NCBI GenBank assembly: GCA_002438505.1
Contig: DJPI01000010.1
Location: 45,435-109,434, forward strand
Origin: Ruminococcaceae bacterium UBA6416
GTDB taxonomy: Bacteria; Bacillota; Clostridia; Oscillospirales; Acutalibacteraceae
DNA length: 64,000 bases
Direction: 5' to 3'
The translations under genes were made by a program, and so were the position numbers. The notes beneath the pieces were generated by a model. The model saw nothing but the letters and a program-made list of their open reading frames with translations, made no database searches and was not told where the DNA came from. Shown in pieces: positions 16,930 through 25,883 of the stretch. The number at the start of each line of letters is the position of its first letter. Within the stretch, counting starts at the first letter, position 1.

Positions 16930-18897
16930 ATGAAGAAAACAACAAAAAAACTCGTTTCTCTTTTCCTTGCGGTGCTTATGCTGATGTCGTGCTTCGGCGC
17001 ATCGGCTGCGGCGCAGGAAATTGAAACAACCCTTCCGGTTGTTGAGCTTGAAGGGACCGAAATGAAGCTCGGTGAGAAGTATCCGATTGACATTGATGAC
17101 TTCTTAGGAAAGTTTATTCCGGAAAAAAGCGGCCTTTATGAGGTTTATGCTTTTAACGCCGGTCTGAATGCCTATAACAGCAGCGGCTGGTTTGAGGGTG
17201 AAACCGAAACTGGAAGCATACTCAAGGACGATGTGCTGTTCTATTGCGAAAAACAATTCCTTGAGCTTGAAAAAGGAAAGACCTATGCTTTTTCCTGTTA
17301 TAGCTTGGAGGAAGATTATGATGCGTACGTGACGGTAAATTTCGTTTGCGCTCATGAAAATCAGGAAGAAAAGGCTGCCGTTGAGGTGACCTGCGGTATC
17401 GGTTACACCGCAGGCGTATATTGCAATGACTGCAAAAGGTGGTTGAGCGGCCATACGGCTGTTTTTAAACCGCATACCGATAAAAACGGCGACCATATCT
17501 GTGATGTTTGCAAGAAGGAAAGCCTCGACTCATACGGTGATATTGTTGACAGAAACGGCAAAAAGAACGCAAGCTATAAGCTTTTCTCAGACGGAGAGCT
17601 TGTTGTTTCCGGCACCGGTGAGGTGAAATGGTTCAGCGTTTATGCTCTTGATAACGAGGATATCTGCCTGAATGAAAAGGTCAAAAAAATCATTGTTGAA
17701 GAGGGCATAACATCTCTTGGCTATAAAGCTTTTTACGACTTTAAATTTGTTGAATCCGTCTCGCTTCCGGAAAGTCTTGAAGCCATTGAAGAGCCGGGTC
17801 GGCTCATTGACAGCTCAGCCTTCAAAAAATTTGAGGTTTCGCCGAAGAATAAAGCATTCAGTGCCAAAGACGGCGTGCTTTTCAGCAAGGACAAAAAGGT
17901 TCTTCTTGCCTATCCCGGCGGAAAGACCGAAAAAAGCTACACCGTTCCTCAGGAAGTTGAACGCATTGGAGAACGCGCGTTCCGCTATGCCTCTGACCTT
18001 GAAGCATTGAATCTTCCGGAGAGTCTGCGCTTTGTTGGCAGTTTGGCATTCCCGGAGCATATGGAAAAAACCGAGGGCTGCGTGAAGTATGTCGGCTCTG
18101 TTGCAGTTGGAACGCAAGAAACCGATGAAGGAGAACTTCCGAGCGTTATCAGAGTCAGAAAGGGCACAAAAATTCTTGCCGAATATGCTTTTGAGGATGC
18201 TGATGTTAGAGGTATTGCTCTTCCGGAAGGACTCATTTCAATCTCTAACGGTGCTTTTGAAACCTTGGGAGTAAGCAGCATTATTCTTCCGCAGACCGTG
18301 AAGTATATTGAGGACGGCGCTTTTTCCCAGTGCTACATTAACAACCTCGTTGTTCCGGCATCGGTTGAATATTTTGGAGATAACGGCTTCAAAAATCTTG
18401 AAGCGATAGCTTTCCTTAACTCGAACTGCAAAATCGGAGCATTGTACAACGGTTATGCCTTCATTGAGGACGGTTCTTTCCCGGTTGAGCTTATTGCAGG
18501 CTTCAGCGGCTCAACGGCTGAAAAGAGTGCAAAGGAAAACGGCGCAATGTTTGCTGCTCTTGATGAGGGTCATGAACACGTCTATTTCTGCACGGCATAT
18601 GATTACGAAACCTGCACAAAGGACGGAAAGGTTGTCTATTCCTGCCCCTGCGGAAAGAGCGCACCTATGGAGGAAATTATCCCTGCCTCACATTCATGGG
18701 ACGAGGAAAGCGTTGACGCGGTAAGCGGAAAGGCTCATTATGTTTGTGTTGATTGCGGCGCAGAAAAGGATGTGCAGTGCTCCTGCATCTGCCATAAAGG
18801 CGGAATTTATAAATTCTTCTATAAGTTTGTCAGCATTTTCTGGAGGCTGTTCAAGATAAAACAATGCTGCGATTGCGGCATGATTTTGCATTATTAA
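16930..18897 (+). CDS. Secreted BspA-type leucine-rich-repeat protein with Cys-rich modules
   Basis: Surface or secreted protein of 655 aa. A signal peptide (residues 1-28, cleavage near SAAAQ) precedes a domain of unknown type (30-135). A Cys-rich module with CNDCKRWLSGH (165-175) and HTDKNGDHICDVC (182-194) follows, then TreponemaI/BspA-like LRR_5 repeats (about 205-540), and a second Cys-rich tail ending CCDCGMILHY. Such proteins usually mediate adhesion. GGAGG precedes the ATG. The next secreted gene starts 21 bp downstream, so the two likely form an operon. Confidence 0.85.
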   Translation: MKKTTKKLVSLFLAVLMLMSCFGASAAAQEIETTLPVVELEGTEMKLGEKYPIDIDDFLGKFIPEKSGLYEVYAFNAGLNAYNSSGWFEGETETGSILKDDVLFYCEKQFLELEKGKTYAFSCYSLEEDYDAYVTVNFVCAHENQEEKAAVEVTCGIGYTAGVYCNDCKRWLSGHTAVFKPHTDKNGDHICDVCKKESLDSYGDIVDRNGKKNASYKLFSDGELVVSGTGEVKWFSVYALDNEDICLNEKVKKIIVEEGITSLGYKAFYDFKFVESVSLPESLEAIEEPGRLIDSSAFKKFEVSPKNKAFSAKDGVLFSKDKKVLLAYPGGKTEKSYTVPQEVERIGERAFRYASDLEALNLPESLRFVGSLAFPEHMEKTEGCVKYVGSVAVGTQETDEGELPSVIRVRKGTKILAEYAFEDADVRGIALPEGLISISNGAFETLGVSSIILPQTVKYIEDGAFSQCYINNLVVPASVEYFGDNGFKNLEAIAFLNSNCKIGALYNGYAFIEDGSFPVELIAGFSGSTAEKSAKENGAMFAALDEGHEHVYFCTAYDYETCTKDGKVVYSCPCGKSAPMEEIIPASHSWDEESVDAVSGKAHYVCVDCGAEKDVQCSCICHKGGIYKFFYKFVSIFWRLFKIKQCCDCGMILHY

Positions 18898-18918
18898 AAA
18901 CGGAAAGGGGAAAAAGCA

Positions 18919-20547
18919 ATGAAAAAGTTTAAAAGTGCTCTTGCGTTGCTTCTTTGCGCGCTGATGCTTCTGCCGACTCTTTCTGCCGGTTTGGCTTTTG
19001 CGGTGGGGGATGTCTATCCCGAAAGTGAGCATTATTACAGCAACAATTATTACAACGAGTGGGTATATACATATCCGAAAGAGGCTGAGGGTCTTTTTGT
19101 AACATTTTCAAAAAAGACAAAGACCGAACGCGCGGACAATTTTTACGGCATCAGCTTTAAAAGCGATGAAGGAATCAGCCTTGGGGATGTTACAGATCTT
19201 TGGCAAACTAGGAAAATTGGCGACTATATCTCAATTTTTGATAAGAACAACAATCTTATCGATGTCTATCAAGGTGACGAGCTTTCCGGTGAGACTGTGT
19301 ACATTCCCGGAAACACTTTTAAAATTTCCCTGACAACGGACTCGTCCGTAACCGCATACGGCTTTTCAATCGACAGAATTTCAGATACTGTTCCGGAAGA
19401 TACCGTTGGTGTGCTTTATGACTTTGGAAACGGTGAGATTAAAACCGATATCTTTGACTTTGACTATCTGGAAAAATATTACACGCGCTATGATGAGGAA
19501 AGTGAAGATTGGATTCTTACCGCGCCTTTGAGCCCGTACTGGTGTGGATACACAACAGATTCCGGCGCCGTAATCGGCTGGGAAGCGGAGGATAAAACAG
19601 TTTATTCCTATGCTGTTGAGGGCGGTGCTTACAGTATTCATGCGGAGGAAAAAGTTTTCCCGGTTGACAGTGAAAAAGGCGGAATTTATCGCTTCACCGC
19701 GGTCAAAACTCCTGTTATGCTTCAAAAAGAAGATGTCTATAGCTTCACAAACAGCTCTGAATATTTTTCTGTTGACGGCAACGGCGGCTATTACATGACC
19801 AAGGAAAGCTATCTGCGCCTTGTTGCGAGCGCCTGCATCATTCACTCGGTCGGCCCGCTTGCGCTCCCGGCTTCGGTTCTTTCAACCGTTTTGATAGGTT
19901 ATCCGCAAATGCAGTGGAACGGTTCTTGCATCGGCTTCACATCAACCGTCTGTCTCCAGAAGAAAGGCATTCTTGACGTTGTTAAAACCGTAAATCAGGA
20001 CGGTGCAAAATGTATCAATGACTTAAAGCCGACAAAGGAGCTTATCAATCTGATAAACTACTATAACGGCCAAGCCTCGCTTACAACGGTCACCAAGAAC
20101 AAAGCGAACAGAAAAACTCCGAAGGAATTTTCAAGACAGCTTAAAAAGATGTTTGAAAGCGTTTGCGCCGGAAATCTTGTTCTCATGGAATTTATGCAGC
20201 TTGGCGGCAATGAAGGTCTTTATCACGGCTTTGCTCTCACCGGCGGTTACACCGATGAAAACGGAAATCACGTTTTGTTCTATTATGATGACAACGATCA
20301 AGAATACGGCAGTGAGGGAATATGCTCCGTCTGCTATATTGCTCCGGACTTTTCGGAGATTTATACCGGAGATTACGGTGCGCTTGAAACAATTCTCTGG
20401 ACGGATGAGTTTGAGGGATACAAGTCTATCGATATAAACTCAAAGAGCATTAATCCGTCTTATTATTGGAAAGAATATATCAAGCACATTGTTGAAATTT
20501 TCAAAGAGTGGCTTGAGTTCTATCTCTTTGGTGCACTTAAAAAGTAA
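18919..20547 (+). CDS. Secreted protein with C39/papain-like cysteine peptidase domain
   Basis: Exported protein of 542 aa with a signal peptide (residues 1-30, ending near GLAFAVGD). The first half is beta-rich and unassigned. The second half carries the pattern expected of a papain-fold peptidase: a Cys in NGSCIGFTST (about 335-345), a His in LYHGFALTGGY and an Asp in YYDDND. The segment LVLMEFMQLGG before the His resembles C39-type folds. No lipobox or LPxTG is present. It is coupled to the LRR gene and followed by a strong terminator. Confidence 0.72.
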   Translation: MKKFKSALALLLCALMLLPTLSAGLAFAVGDVYPESEHYYSNNYYNEWVYTYPKEAEGLFVTFSKKTKTERADNFYGISFKSDEGISLGDVTDLWQTRKIGDYISIFDKNNNLIDVYQGDELSGETVYIPGNTFKISLTTDSSVTAYGFSIDRISDTVPEDTVGVLYDFGNGEIKTDIFDFDYLEKYYTRYDEESEDWILTAPLSPYWCGYTTDSGAVIGWEAEDKTVYSYAVEGGAYSIHAEEKVFPVDSEKGGIYRFTAVKTPVMLQKEDVYSFTNSSEYFSVDGNGGYYMTKESYLRLVASACIIHSVGPLALPASVLSTVLIGYPQMQWNGSCIGFTSTVCLQKKGILDVVKTVNQDGAKCINDLKPTKELINLINYYNGQASLTTVTKNKANRKTPKEFSRQLKKMFESVCAGNLVLMEFMQLGGNEGLYHGFALTGGYTDENGNHVLFYYDDNDQEYGSEGICSVCYIAPDFSEIYTGDYGALETILWTDEFEGYKSIDINSKSINPSYYWKEYIKHIVEIFKEWLEFYLFGALKK

Positions 20548-20556
20548 AAAATAAGA

Positions 20557-20602
20557 ACGGCCGGAATTTTCAGCAGTTACTGCAAATTCCGGCCGTTTTT
20601 TT
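20557..20602. terminator. Bidirectional terminator
   Basis: 13-bp perfect stem (20557-20569 with 20584-20596), T-run on the plus side and A-rich start giving T on the minus side. It separates the secreted-protein operon from convergent serA. Confidence 0.9.
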
Positions 20603-20612
20603 AAATTGCTTG

Positions 20613-21785
20613 TTAATCCATGATGACTCTGACTCTGATAATGCCGTCAATGCTTGAAAAAAGCTTTTCAAAGTCGGTGTCCTTTTCGCCGAGGCTGATG
20701 TCAACAATGGTATATGCCATGTCCTTCTTGGCCTTGTTCAAAAGGTTTTCAATGTTATATCCCTCGTTTGCAACGGCCGATGAAATGTTTGCAATCATGT
20801 TTGGAATATTTTTATGGATGATGCAAAGGCGGCAGTTTGTTTCGCGCACGGTGGAAACATTCGGAAAGTTAACTGAGTTTCTGATGTTTCCGTTTTCAAG
20901 GAAGTCAAGAAGTTCGTCTGCCGCGCTGACTGCACAGTTTTCCTCCGACTCCGGCGTTGAGGCGCCGAGGTGAGGAATTGCAATAACGCTTTTCTGTCCG
21001 ATAAGCTGCGCACTCGGAAAGTCTGTGACATATGAAGAAACTTTTCCGTCTTCAAGCGCTTCAAGAATGTCTCTGTCATTCACAAGGCCGCCGCGAGAGA
21101 AGTTCATGATTCTCACTCCGTCTTTCATCATTGAAAGCGCGTTCTTGTTAATCATGTTCCTTGTTGAATCAAGCAGAGGAACGTGAATTGTGATGTAATC
21201 GCAGGAGGAGAAAATCTCCTTAAGACTTTGCGCGTGTCTGATTGAGCGCGAAAGGTGCCATGCGGATTCAACGGAAAGGAACGGATCATAACCGAGAACA
21301 TCCATGCGAAGCTGTTTTGCCGCGTTTGCAACAAGAACGCCTATCGCGCCGAGGCCGATAACGCCGAGCGTTTTTCCCTGAAGCTCGGGGCCGGCAAAGT
21401 TGCTTTTTCCTTTTTCAATGAGCTTTGAAAGCTCCGGTTCGTCCTTAACGGTCTCCACCCATTCGATTGCGTCAACAATTTTTCTTGATGAAAGGAGGAG
21501 GCCTGCAAGAACAAGCTCCTTAACGGCGTTTGAATTGGCGCCGGGGGTGTTGAAAACAACAATGCCCTTTTCGCTGCAAAAATCAACCGGAATGTTATTG
21601 ACCCCGGCTCCGGCTCTTGCAACGGCCTTGACGGAGGCCGGAAACGGAAATTCATGCATATCAGCCGAGCGGACAAGAACCGCGTCAGGGTCTTTCACAG
21701 AATCGCCGCAGGTATAACCCCTTTTTTCAAGGTGGCAGAGTCCGGCTTCAGAAATTTTGTTGAGAGTCAAAATATTCCTGCTCAT
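20613..21785 (-). CDS. serA: D-3-phosphoglycerate dehydrogenase
   Basis: First enzyme of serine synthesis, oxidising 3-phosphoglycerate with NAD (390 aa). The NAD-binding motif is VIGLGAIGVLVAN (about 140-152), the catalytic His lies in PHLGAST, and a C-terminal ACT domain (about 320-390) suggests serine feedback. This is the short clostridial type without the extra allosteric domain. Its ATG overlaps the serC stop by four bases (21782-21785), so it is translationally coupled. Confidence 0.95.
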   Translation of the reverse strand: MSRNILTLNKISEAGLCHLEKRGYTCGDSVKDPDAVLVRSADMHEFPFPASVKAVARAGAGVNNIPVDFCSEKGIVVFNTPGANSNAVKELVLAGLLLSSRKIVDAIEWVETVKDEPELSKLIEKGKSNFAGPELQGKTLGVIGLGAIGVLVANAAKQLRMDVLGYDPFLSVESAWHLSRSIRHAQSLKEIFSSCDYITIHVPLLDSTRNMINKNALSMMKDGVRIMNFSRGGLVNDRDILEALEDGKVSSYVTDFPSAQLIGQKSVIAIPHLGASTPESEENCAVSAADELLDFLENGNIRNSVNFPNVSTVRETNCRLCIIHKNIPNMIANISSAVANEGYNIENLLNKAKKDMAYTIVDISLGEKDTDFEKLFSSIDGIIRVRVIMD

Positions 21786-22867
21786 GCGTTTTCCTCCTCA
21801 AATTTTTTCATGAAGGCAACAAGCTTTTCAACGCCCTCAAGCGGCATTCCGTTGTATACGGAAGCTCTCATTCCGCCAACGGTGCGGTGGCCTTTGATGT
21901 TGACAAAGCCGTTTTCAGCGGCCTGCTTCACAAACAGCGCGTCAAGGTCTGCGTTTCCGGTGACAAACGGAATGTTCATCAGTGAGCGATCCTCTTTTGC
22001 GGTGGTACCTTTGAAAAGCTTTGAGGAATCAAGGAAGTCATAGATGAGTCTTGCTTTTTGTTCGTTGAGTTTTTTCATGCTTTCAAGGCCGCCGATTTCG
22101 TTCTTGAGCCATTCAAACATGAGCTTGCACATATAAATTCCGTAGCAGGGCGGAGTGTTATAGAGCGACTTGTTTTCCGCATGAATTTTATATTTGAACA
22201 TTGTTGGTGTGATATCCATCGGTTCGCCGATCAAATCCTCGCGGATGATGACAACCGTCACTCCGGCAGGACCCATGTTCTTTTGCGCACCGGCAAAAAG
22301 CAGGCCGAATTTTGAAACGTCAATCGGCTGTGAAAGAATGAAGGAGGAGATATCGGCAACAAGGGGAACCGAACCTGTGTCCGGAAGGGAGGGAAACTTT
22401 GTTCCGTAAATTGTGTTGTTGAGGCAGATGTAAACATAGTCCGCATCACTGTCAAACATTGATTTGTCCGTTTTCGGAATATATGAATAGGTTTTGTCCT
22501 CAGAGGAGGCAACAATTCTTGCTTCTCCGTATCGCGCAGCCTCCTGAAAAGCCTTTTTTGCCCACTGTCCGGTTATGATGAAATCGGCCTTTTTGCTTTT
22601 GGTCATCAGGTTCATCGGTATCATTGAAAACTGCGAGGAGCCGCCGCCCTGGAGAAAAAGAACTTTATAATTATCGGGAATATTCATCAATCCTCTCAAA
22701 AGGCTTTCCGCTTTGTCAATTATCGACTGGAAAACCTTTGAACGGTGAGACATCTCCATAACCGACTGACCGCTGCCTTCATAATCAAGCATTTCGCTTG
22801 CTGCTTTTCTGAGTACGGCTTCGGGCATCATTGACGGACCGGCCGAAAAATTGAATACTCGTGACAC
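21782..22867 (-). CDS. serC: Phosphoserine aminotransferase
   Basis: PLP enzyme making phosphoserine from 3-phosphohydroxypyruvate and glutamate (361 aa). The Lys in FAGAQKNMGPAG is the PLP Schiff-base residue; the N-terminal FNFSAGPSMMP motif is diagnostic. The start is GTG at 22867 behind GAGGTG. It is the first gene of a serC-serA operon with its own promoter; no serB is nearby. Confidence 0.96.
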   Translation of the reverse strand: MSRVFNFSAGPSMMPEAVLRKAASEMLDYEGSGQSVMEMSHRSKVFQSIIDKAESLLRGLMNIPDNYKVLFLQGGGSSQFSMIPMNLMTKSKKADFIITGQWAKKAFQEAARYGEARIVASSEDKTYSYIPKTDKSMFDSDADYVYICLNNTIYGTKFPSLPDTGSVPLVADISSFILSQPIDVSKFGLLFAGAQKNMGPAGVTVVIIREDLIGEPMDITPTMFKYKIHAENKSLYNTPPCYGIYMCKLMFEWLKNEIGGLESMKKLNEQKARLIYDFLDSSKLFKGTTAKEDRSLMNIPFVTGNADLDALFVKQAAENGFVNIKGHRTVGGMRASVYNGMPLEGVEKLVAFMKKFEEENA

Positions 22868-22941
22868 TTTGAAACACCTCTTGAAAAAAGATTATTCCAC
22901 CGCAGAACCGGCCGGAGCCGTCAGGCGGTGTAATTGAAAAA

Positions 22942-22971
22942 AGTATACTACATACTATGAAAGTGTGTCAA
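22942..22971 (-). promoter_or_regulatory. Promoter of serC-serA
   Basis: On the minus strand, TTGACA (22966-22971), 18-bp spacer, TATACT (22942-22947). The leader can form a stem-loop (22898-22930) whose role is unknown; no T-box or known riboswitch core was seen. Confidence 0.7.
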
Positions 22972-23144
22972 TGTTGAAAACAACGGAAAGTTTTGATATT
23001 CGGCCACAATTTTTGTTATCGCGCACAAAAGCGTTCAAATAATGTGCAGGCGTTCGTTATATGAATAAATTGGGGTCTTTTCTTTTTTTTGAATGTGTGA
23101 TAAAATAGCTGTGTGTTCAAAATTAACAATGGGAGGTTCTTGGA

Positions 23145-24737
23145 ATGAAAAGGATTGTTTCGCTTTTTGCCGCGCTGGTTTTGGTTCTTTCGGTCGGTTT
23201 GTGCACCGCTGCGCAGGCGGCAGAGGTTACATATTCGCTCACAACGGAGGAACAGGACATCTTCCTCGGAAAAACCTATAAAAGAAAGATTAAAACAGTG
23301 CCGGCTGGTGCGAACACTTCTTCCGCCCTCTGGTTCAGCAGTGATGAAAGCGTTGCGTCCGTTGATCCGGACGGAACCGTTCGCGCCCGGTCGCAGGGCA
23401 ATGCAACAATAATGGTTGAAATTGAAGGCTGCACTTTCAGCTATAAAGTCCGAGTTGTTGCGCCGTTTTTAAGCTGCCGAACCAAGTCGCTTTATCTCGG
23501 GCAGCAATATACACTTGAGGTTAACGGCGGAAGCGGAAAAACAACGTGGAAATCAAGCAACAAAAAGGTTGCCTCTGTTAATAAAAAGGGCGTTATCACG
23601 GCGCGCAAGCCCGGAAAAGCAACTGTTACCGTAACAAGGAACGGCGTTTCAATGCAGTGCAAGGTCACCGTTTTGAAGCCTGCGTTCAAAAAAACGTCTG
23701 TCAATCTTCAGGTTGGCGGAAAAACAAGGCTGCGCATTAACGGCGGAACTGAGAAGGCAAAATGGAAAAGCTCAAATCCTGCCGTTGTAACGGTTAATTC
23801 AAACGGAACGCTGCGCGGAAAAAAGATCGGCAAAGCAACTGTTACCGCAACGCTCAACGGTTACAAGCTCTCCTGCAAGGTCAATGTTTATACTCATATG
23901 CTCAGCCGTTCCTCACTCACGCTTGAGGCCGGTGATTCCCAAAAGCTCACCGTGACCGGCGGCAGCGGAAAGGTCACTTGGAAAAGCAGTAACCCGAAGA
24001 TTGCAGCGGTGAACGCAAAAGGTGTTGTCACCGGAAAAAACGCCGGAACCGCAAAAATCACAGCAATCAAAAACGGTTTCAAGCTCAACTGCAAGGTTAC
24101 GGTCAGAGTGACAAGCCTTTCCGCGCCCGCCGGTAAGGAGAACATTGTTGAAGCGTACTGCGAGGCTGTGAACAAGACGAAGGCGGCGAAGAAATTTAAG
24201 CTCACTGTTTCAAATGATCCGACATTCCACATAACAAGAGCGACCGACACAAAGAACAAAATTGTTTTCACTCTCATGCTTGAAATGTTTTTCAGGGATG
24301 CGGAAAACAGCTACACTTTCAAAGACGGACTCACCGAAAAGGGGAACAAGCCCACGGCGTTCATTCCACCGCTTTTCCAATCCTGCAGTCTTGACAGCGC
24401 CGGTGTTGCAAGTGCATCGGCCAAAAAGGACGGCAACGGTTACATTATTAAAATGAAGCTGAACAAGGAGAAGGCGCATTTCAGCGGAACCGGAAGCAAC
24501 ACAAGTGTATACAACAAAGCCGTTTCAAAACCGCTGAATCTTTCGGTTTATCAGATTGCGGATGATGAGGATCTTGCTAAAATCACAATAACCTATACCG
24601 GAACCGAGGTCACCGCAAGAGTTGACAACCGCGGAAGGCTCACAAATCTGACGGTCATTGCTCCGCAAACATTCAGAGCCGACACAAACTTCTCTGCTGA
24701 TATTACAACAAGGGACTATTACGTTTTCAAGTATTAA
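23145..24737 (+). CDS. Secreted protein with four BIG_2 (Ig-like) repeats
   Basis: Exported 530-aa protein. Signal peptide 1-26 (ends TAAQAAEV). Four bacterial Ig-like repeats of about 75 residues (roughly 30-105, 106-180, 181-255, 256-325) each carry a W(K/F)SS(N/D)xxVAxV core and GxATVT strand. The C-terminal 200 residues are a separate domain without a recognised family. No sorting signal is visible. GGGAGG precedes the ATG. Likely adhesive or structural at the surface. Confidence 0.85.
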   Translation: MKRIVSLFAALVLVLSVGLCTAAQAAEVTYSLTTEEQDIFLGKTYKRKIKTVPAGANTSSALWFSSDESVASVDPDGTVRARSQGNATIMVEIEGCTFSYKVRVVAPFLSCRTKSLYLGQQYTLEVNGGSGKTTWKSSNKKVASVNKKGVITARKPGKATVTVTRNGVSMQCKVTVLKPAFKKTSVNLQVGGKTRLRINGGTEKAKWKSSNPAVVTVNSNGTLRGKKIGKATVTATLNGYKLSCKVNVYTHMLSRSSLTLEAGDSQKLTVTGGSGKVTWKSSNPKIAAVNAKGVVTGKNAGTAKITAIKNGFKLNCKVTVRVTSLSAPAGKENIVEAYCEAVNKTKAAKKFKLTVSNDPTFHITRATDTKNKIVFTLMLEMFFRDAENSYTFKDGLTEKGNKPTAFIPPLFQSCSLDSAGVASASAKKDGNGYIIKMKLNKEKAHFSGTGSNTSVYNKAVSKPLNLSVYQIADDEDLAKITITYTGTEVTARVDNRGRLTNLTVIAPQTFRADTNFSADITTRDYYVFKY

Positions 24738-24855
24738 GCAGTCGCTACTGGCGATGAGGTTTCTCATCGGATTATAGCTGACAACGCATTGCTTGCTGCG
24801 TGAGGCGGCGGAAAATATACCGTCGGGATTTGCGCTCCCATCCAGTTATTGCTAC
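24738..24855 (+). ncRNA. Possible structured RNA immediately after the BIG_2 gene
   Basis: Beginning at the base after the stop codon, imperfect outer arms (24738-24751 with 24842-24855) enclose four small hairpins: 24752-24758/24763-24769, 24784-24788/24797-24801, 24806-24811/24820-24825 and 24825-24828/24836-24839. A terminator follows at 24865. I do not recognise a known family. Structure was paired by hand, so this is tentative. Confidence 0.4.
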
Positions 24856-24864
24856 CTAATATTA

Positions 24865-24898
24865 AAGGCTGTTCCGGATTGTTTTGGAACAGCCTTTT
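24865..24898 (+). terminator. Intrinsic terminator
   Basis: 11-bp perfect stem (24865-24875 with 24886-24896) ending in TTTT. Confidence 0.85.
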
Positions 24899-24915
24899 AC
24901 TTTTGTTCCATTGGC

Positions 24916-24943
24916 TTGACAAATTCCGCCAATGCGGTATAAT
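24916..24943 (+). promoter_or_regulatory. Sigma-A promoter of the CofE-like gene
   Basis: TTGACA (24916-24921), 16-bp spacer, TATAAT (24938-24943). The 120-nt leader can pair 24971-24981 with 25019-25029; otherwise nothing known is visible. Confidence 0.8.
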
Positions 24944-25068
24944 ATACTTTCAGGAGACAGGAAAAATTCAACCGGTGCCGGATGATGCGGACAAAATCTT
25001 ATTCTTTGTATATTTCAGCCGGCTTCGGTGTCAGAATAACATATAAAACGAAAGGAAGTTTTTAATAT

Positions 25069-25818
25069 ATGGACATGACTTCTCTCAGGCCGAATCCCGA
25101 AAAAAAGCTTAAAATAACCACCGATTGGGGAACCTTCTGCCGTTTTCCCGTTAAGACAAAGGTTGTTTATAAAGGTGACGTTCTCACTGACATCATGGAC
25201 GAATATGTTATGCCGTTCATCAAAGAGGGCGACATGATTTTCATCAGCGAAAAAATCGTTGCCATAAGCCAGGGCAGGGCATTTGATATTGACGACATTA
25301 AGCCCTCGCGCCTTGCAAAGCTCCTTTGCAAGTTCGTCTATAAATCACCTTACGGAATCGGACTTGGAAGTCCGTGGACAATGGAGCTTGCACTGCGCGA
25401 TGTTGGCGCACCGAAAATTCTTTTTGCGGCTTTTTGCTCTGCGGTAACAAAGCCGTTCGGCATCAGAGGTGTGTTCTATAAAATTGTTGGCGAAAAAGCC
25501 CGCGCGATTGACGGCCCGTGCGATTGCACCCTTCCGCCGTATAACCACTATGCAAAGCTTGCACCGTTCAAGCCAAACGATGTTGCCGCCGACCTTGAAA
25601 AACACACCGGCTGCAAGGTTGTTGTTATGGACGCGAATGATATCGGCAGAGAAATCCTCGGAAGAAGCGATGAAGCGCTTGAAATTGATTTTTGCAAGGC
25701 TGTTTTTGAGGACAACCCCCTTGGTCAAAGCTCTCAGCAGACGCCGATTGCAATCGTCCGCAAGGAAGAAAACACGACTGACGATATTCTTCCGGAAGAT
25801 GCTCCCGCTGAAGAATAA
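25069..25818 (+). CDS. CofE-like (coenzyme F420-0:glutamate ligase family) protein
   Basis: 249-aa protein related to the F420 gamma-glutamyl ligase fold. Typical segments are GDMIFISEKIVAISQGRA (about 57-74), the aspartate in AIDGPCDCTLPPYN and VVVMDANDIGREILG. Clostridia carry such proteins without making F420, so the substrate is probably another acceptor. AAAGGAAG precedes the ATG. It is a single-gene unit with its own promoter and a perfect terminator. Confidence 0.78.
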   Translation: MDMTSLRPNPEKKLKITTDWGTFCRFPVKTKVVYKGDVLTDIMDEYVMPFIKEGDMIFISEKIVAISQGRAFDIDDIKPSRLAKLLCKFVYKSPYGIGLGSPWTMELALRDVGAPKILFAAFCSAVTKPFGIRGVFYKIVGEKARAIDGPCDCTLPPYNHYAKLAPFKPNDVAADLEKHTGCKVVVMDANDIGREILGRSDEALEIDFCKAVFEDNPLGQSSQQTPIAIVRKEENTTDDILPEDAPAEE

Positions 25819-25831
25819 TGATTATTATCAA

Positions 25832-25869
25832 AAAAGCTGTTACGAAACATCTGCTTCGTAACAGCTTTT
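25832..25869. terminator. Bidirectional terminator
   Basis: 15-bp perfect stem (25832-25846 with 25855-25869) starting in A and ending in T on both strands; sits between convergent genes. Confidence 0.92.
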
Positions 25870-25883
25870 GCGTTTTACTTAAG

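Noticed and set aside
24738..24855. 6S RNA, SRP RNA or hammerhead ribozyme
   Set aside because: Length, conserved loops and core motifs of these families do not match.
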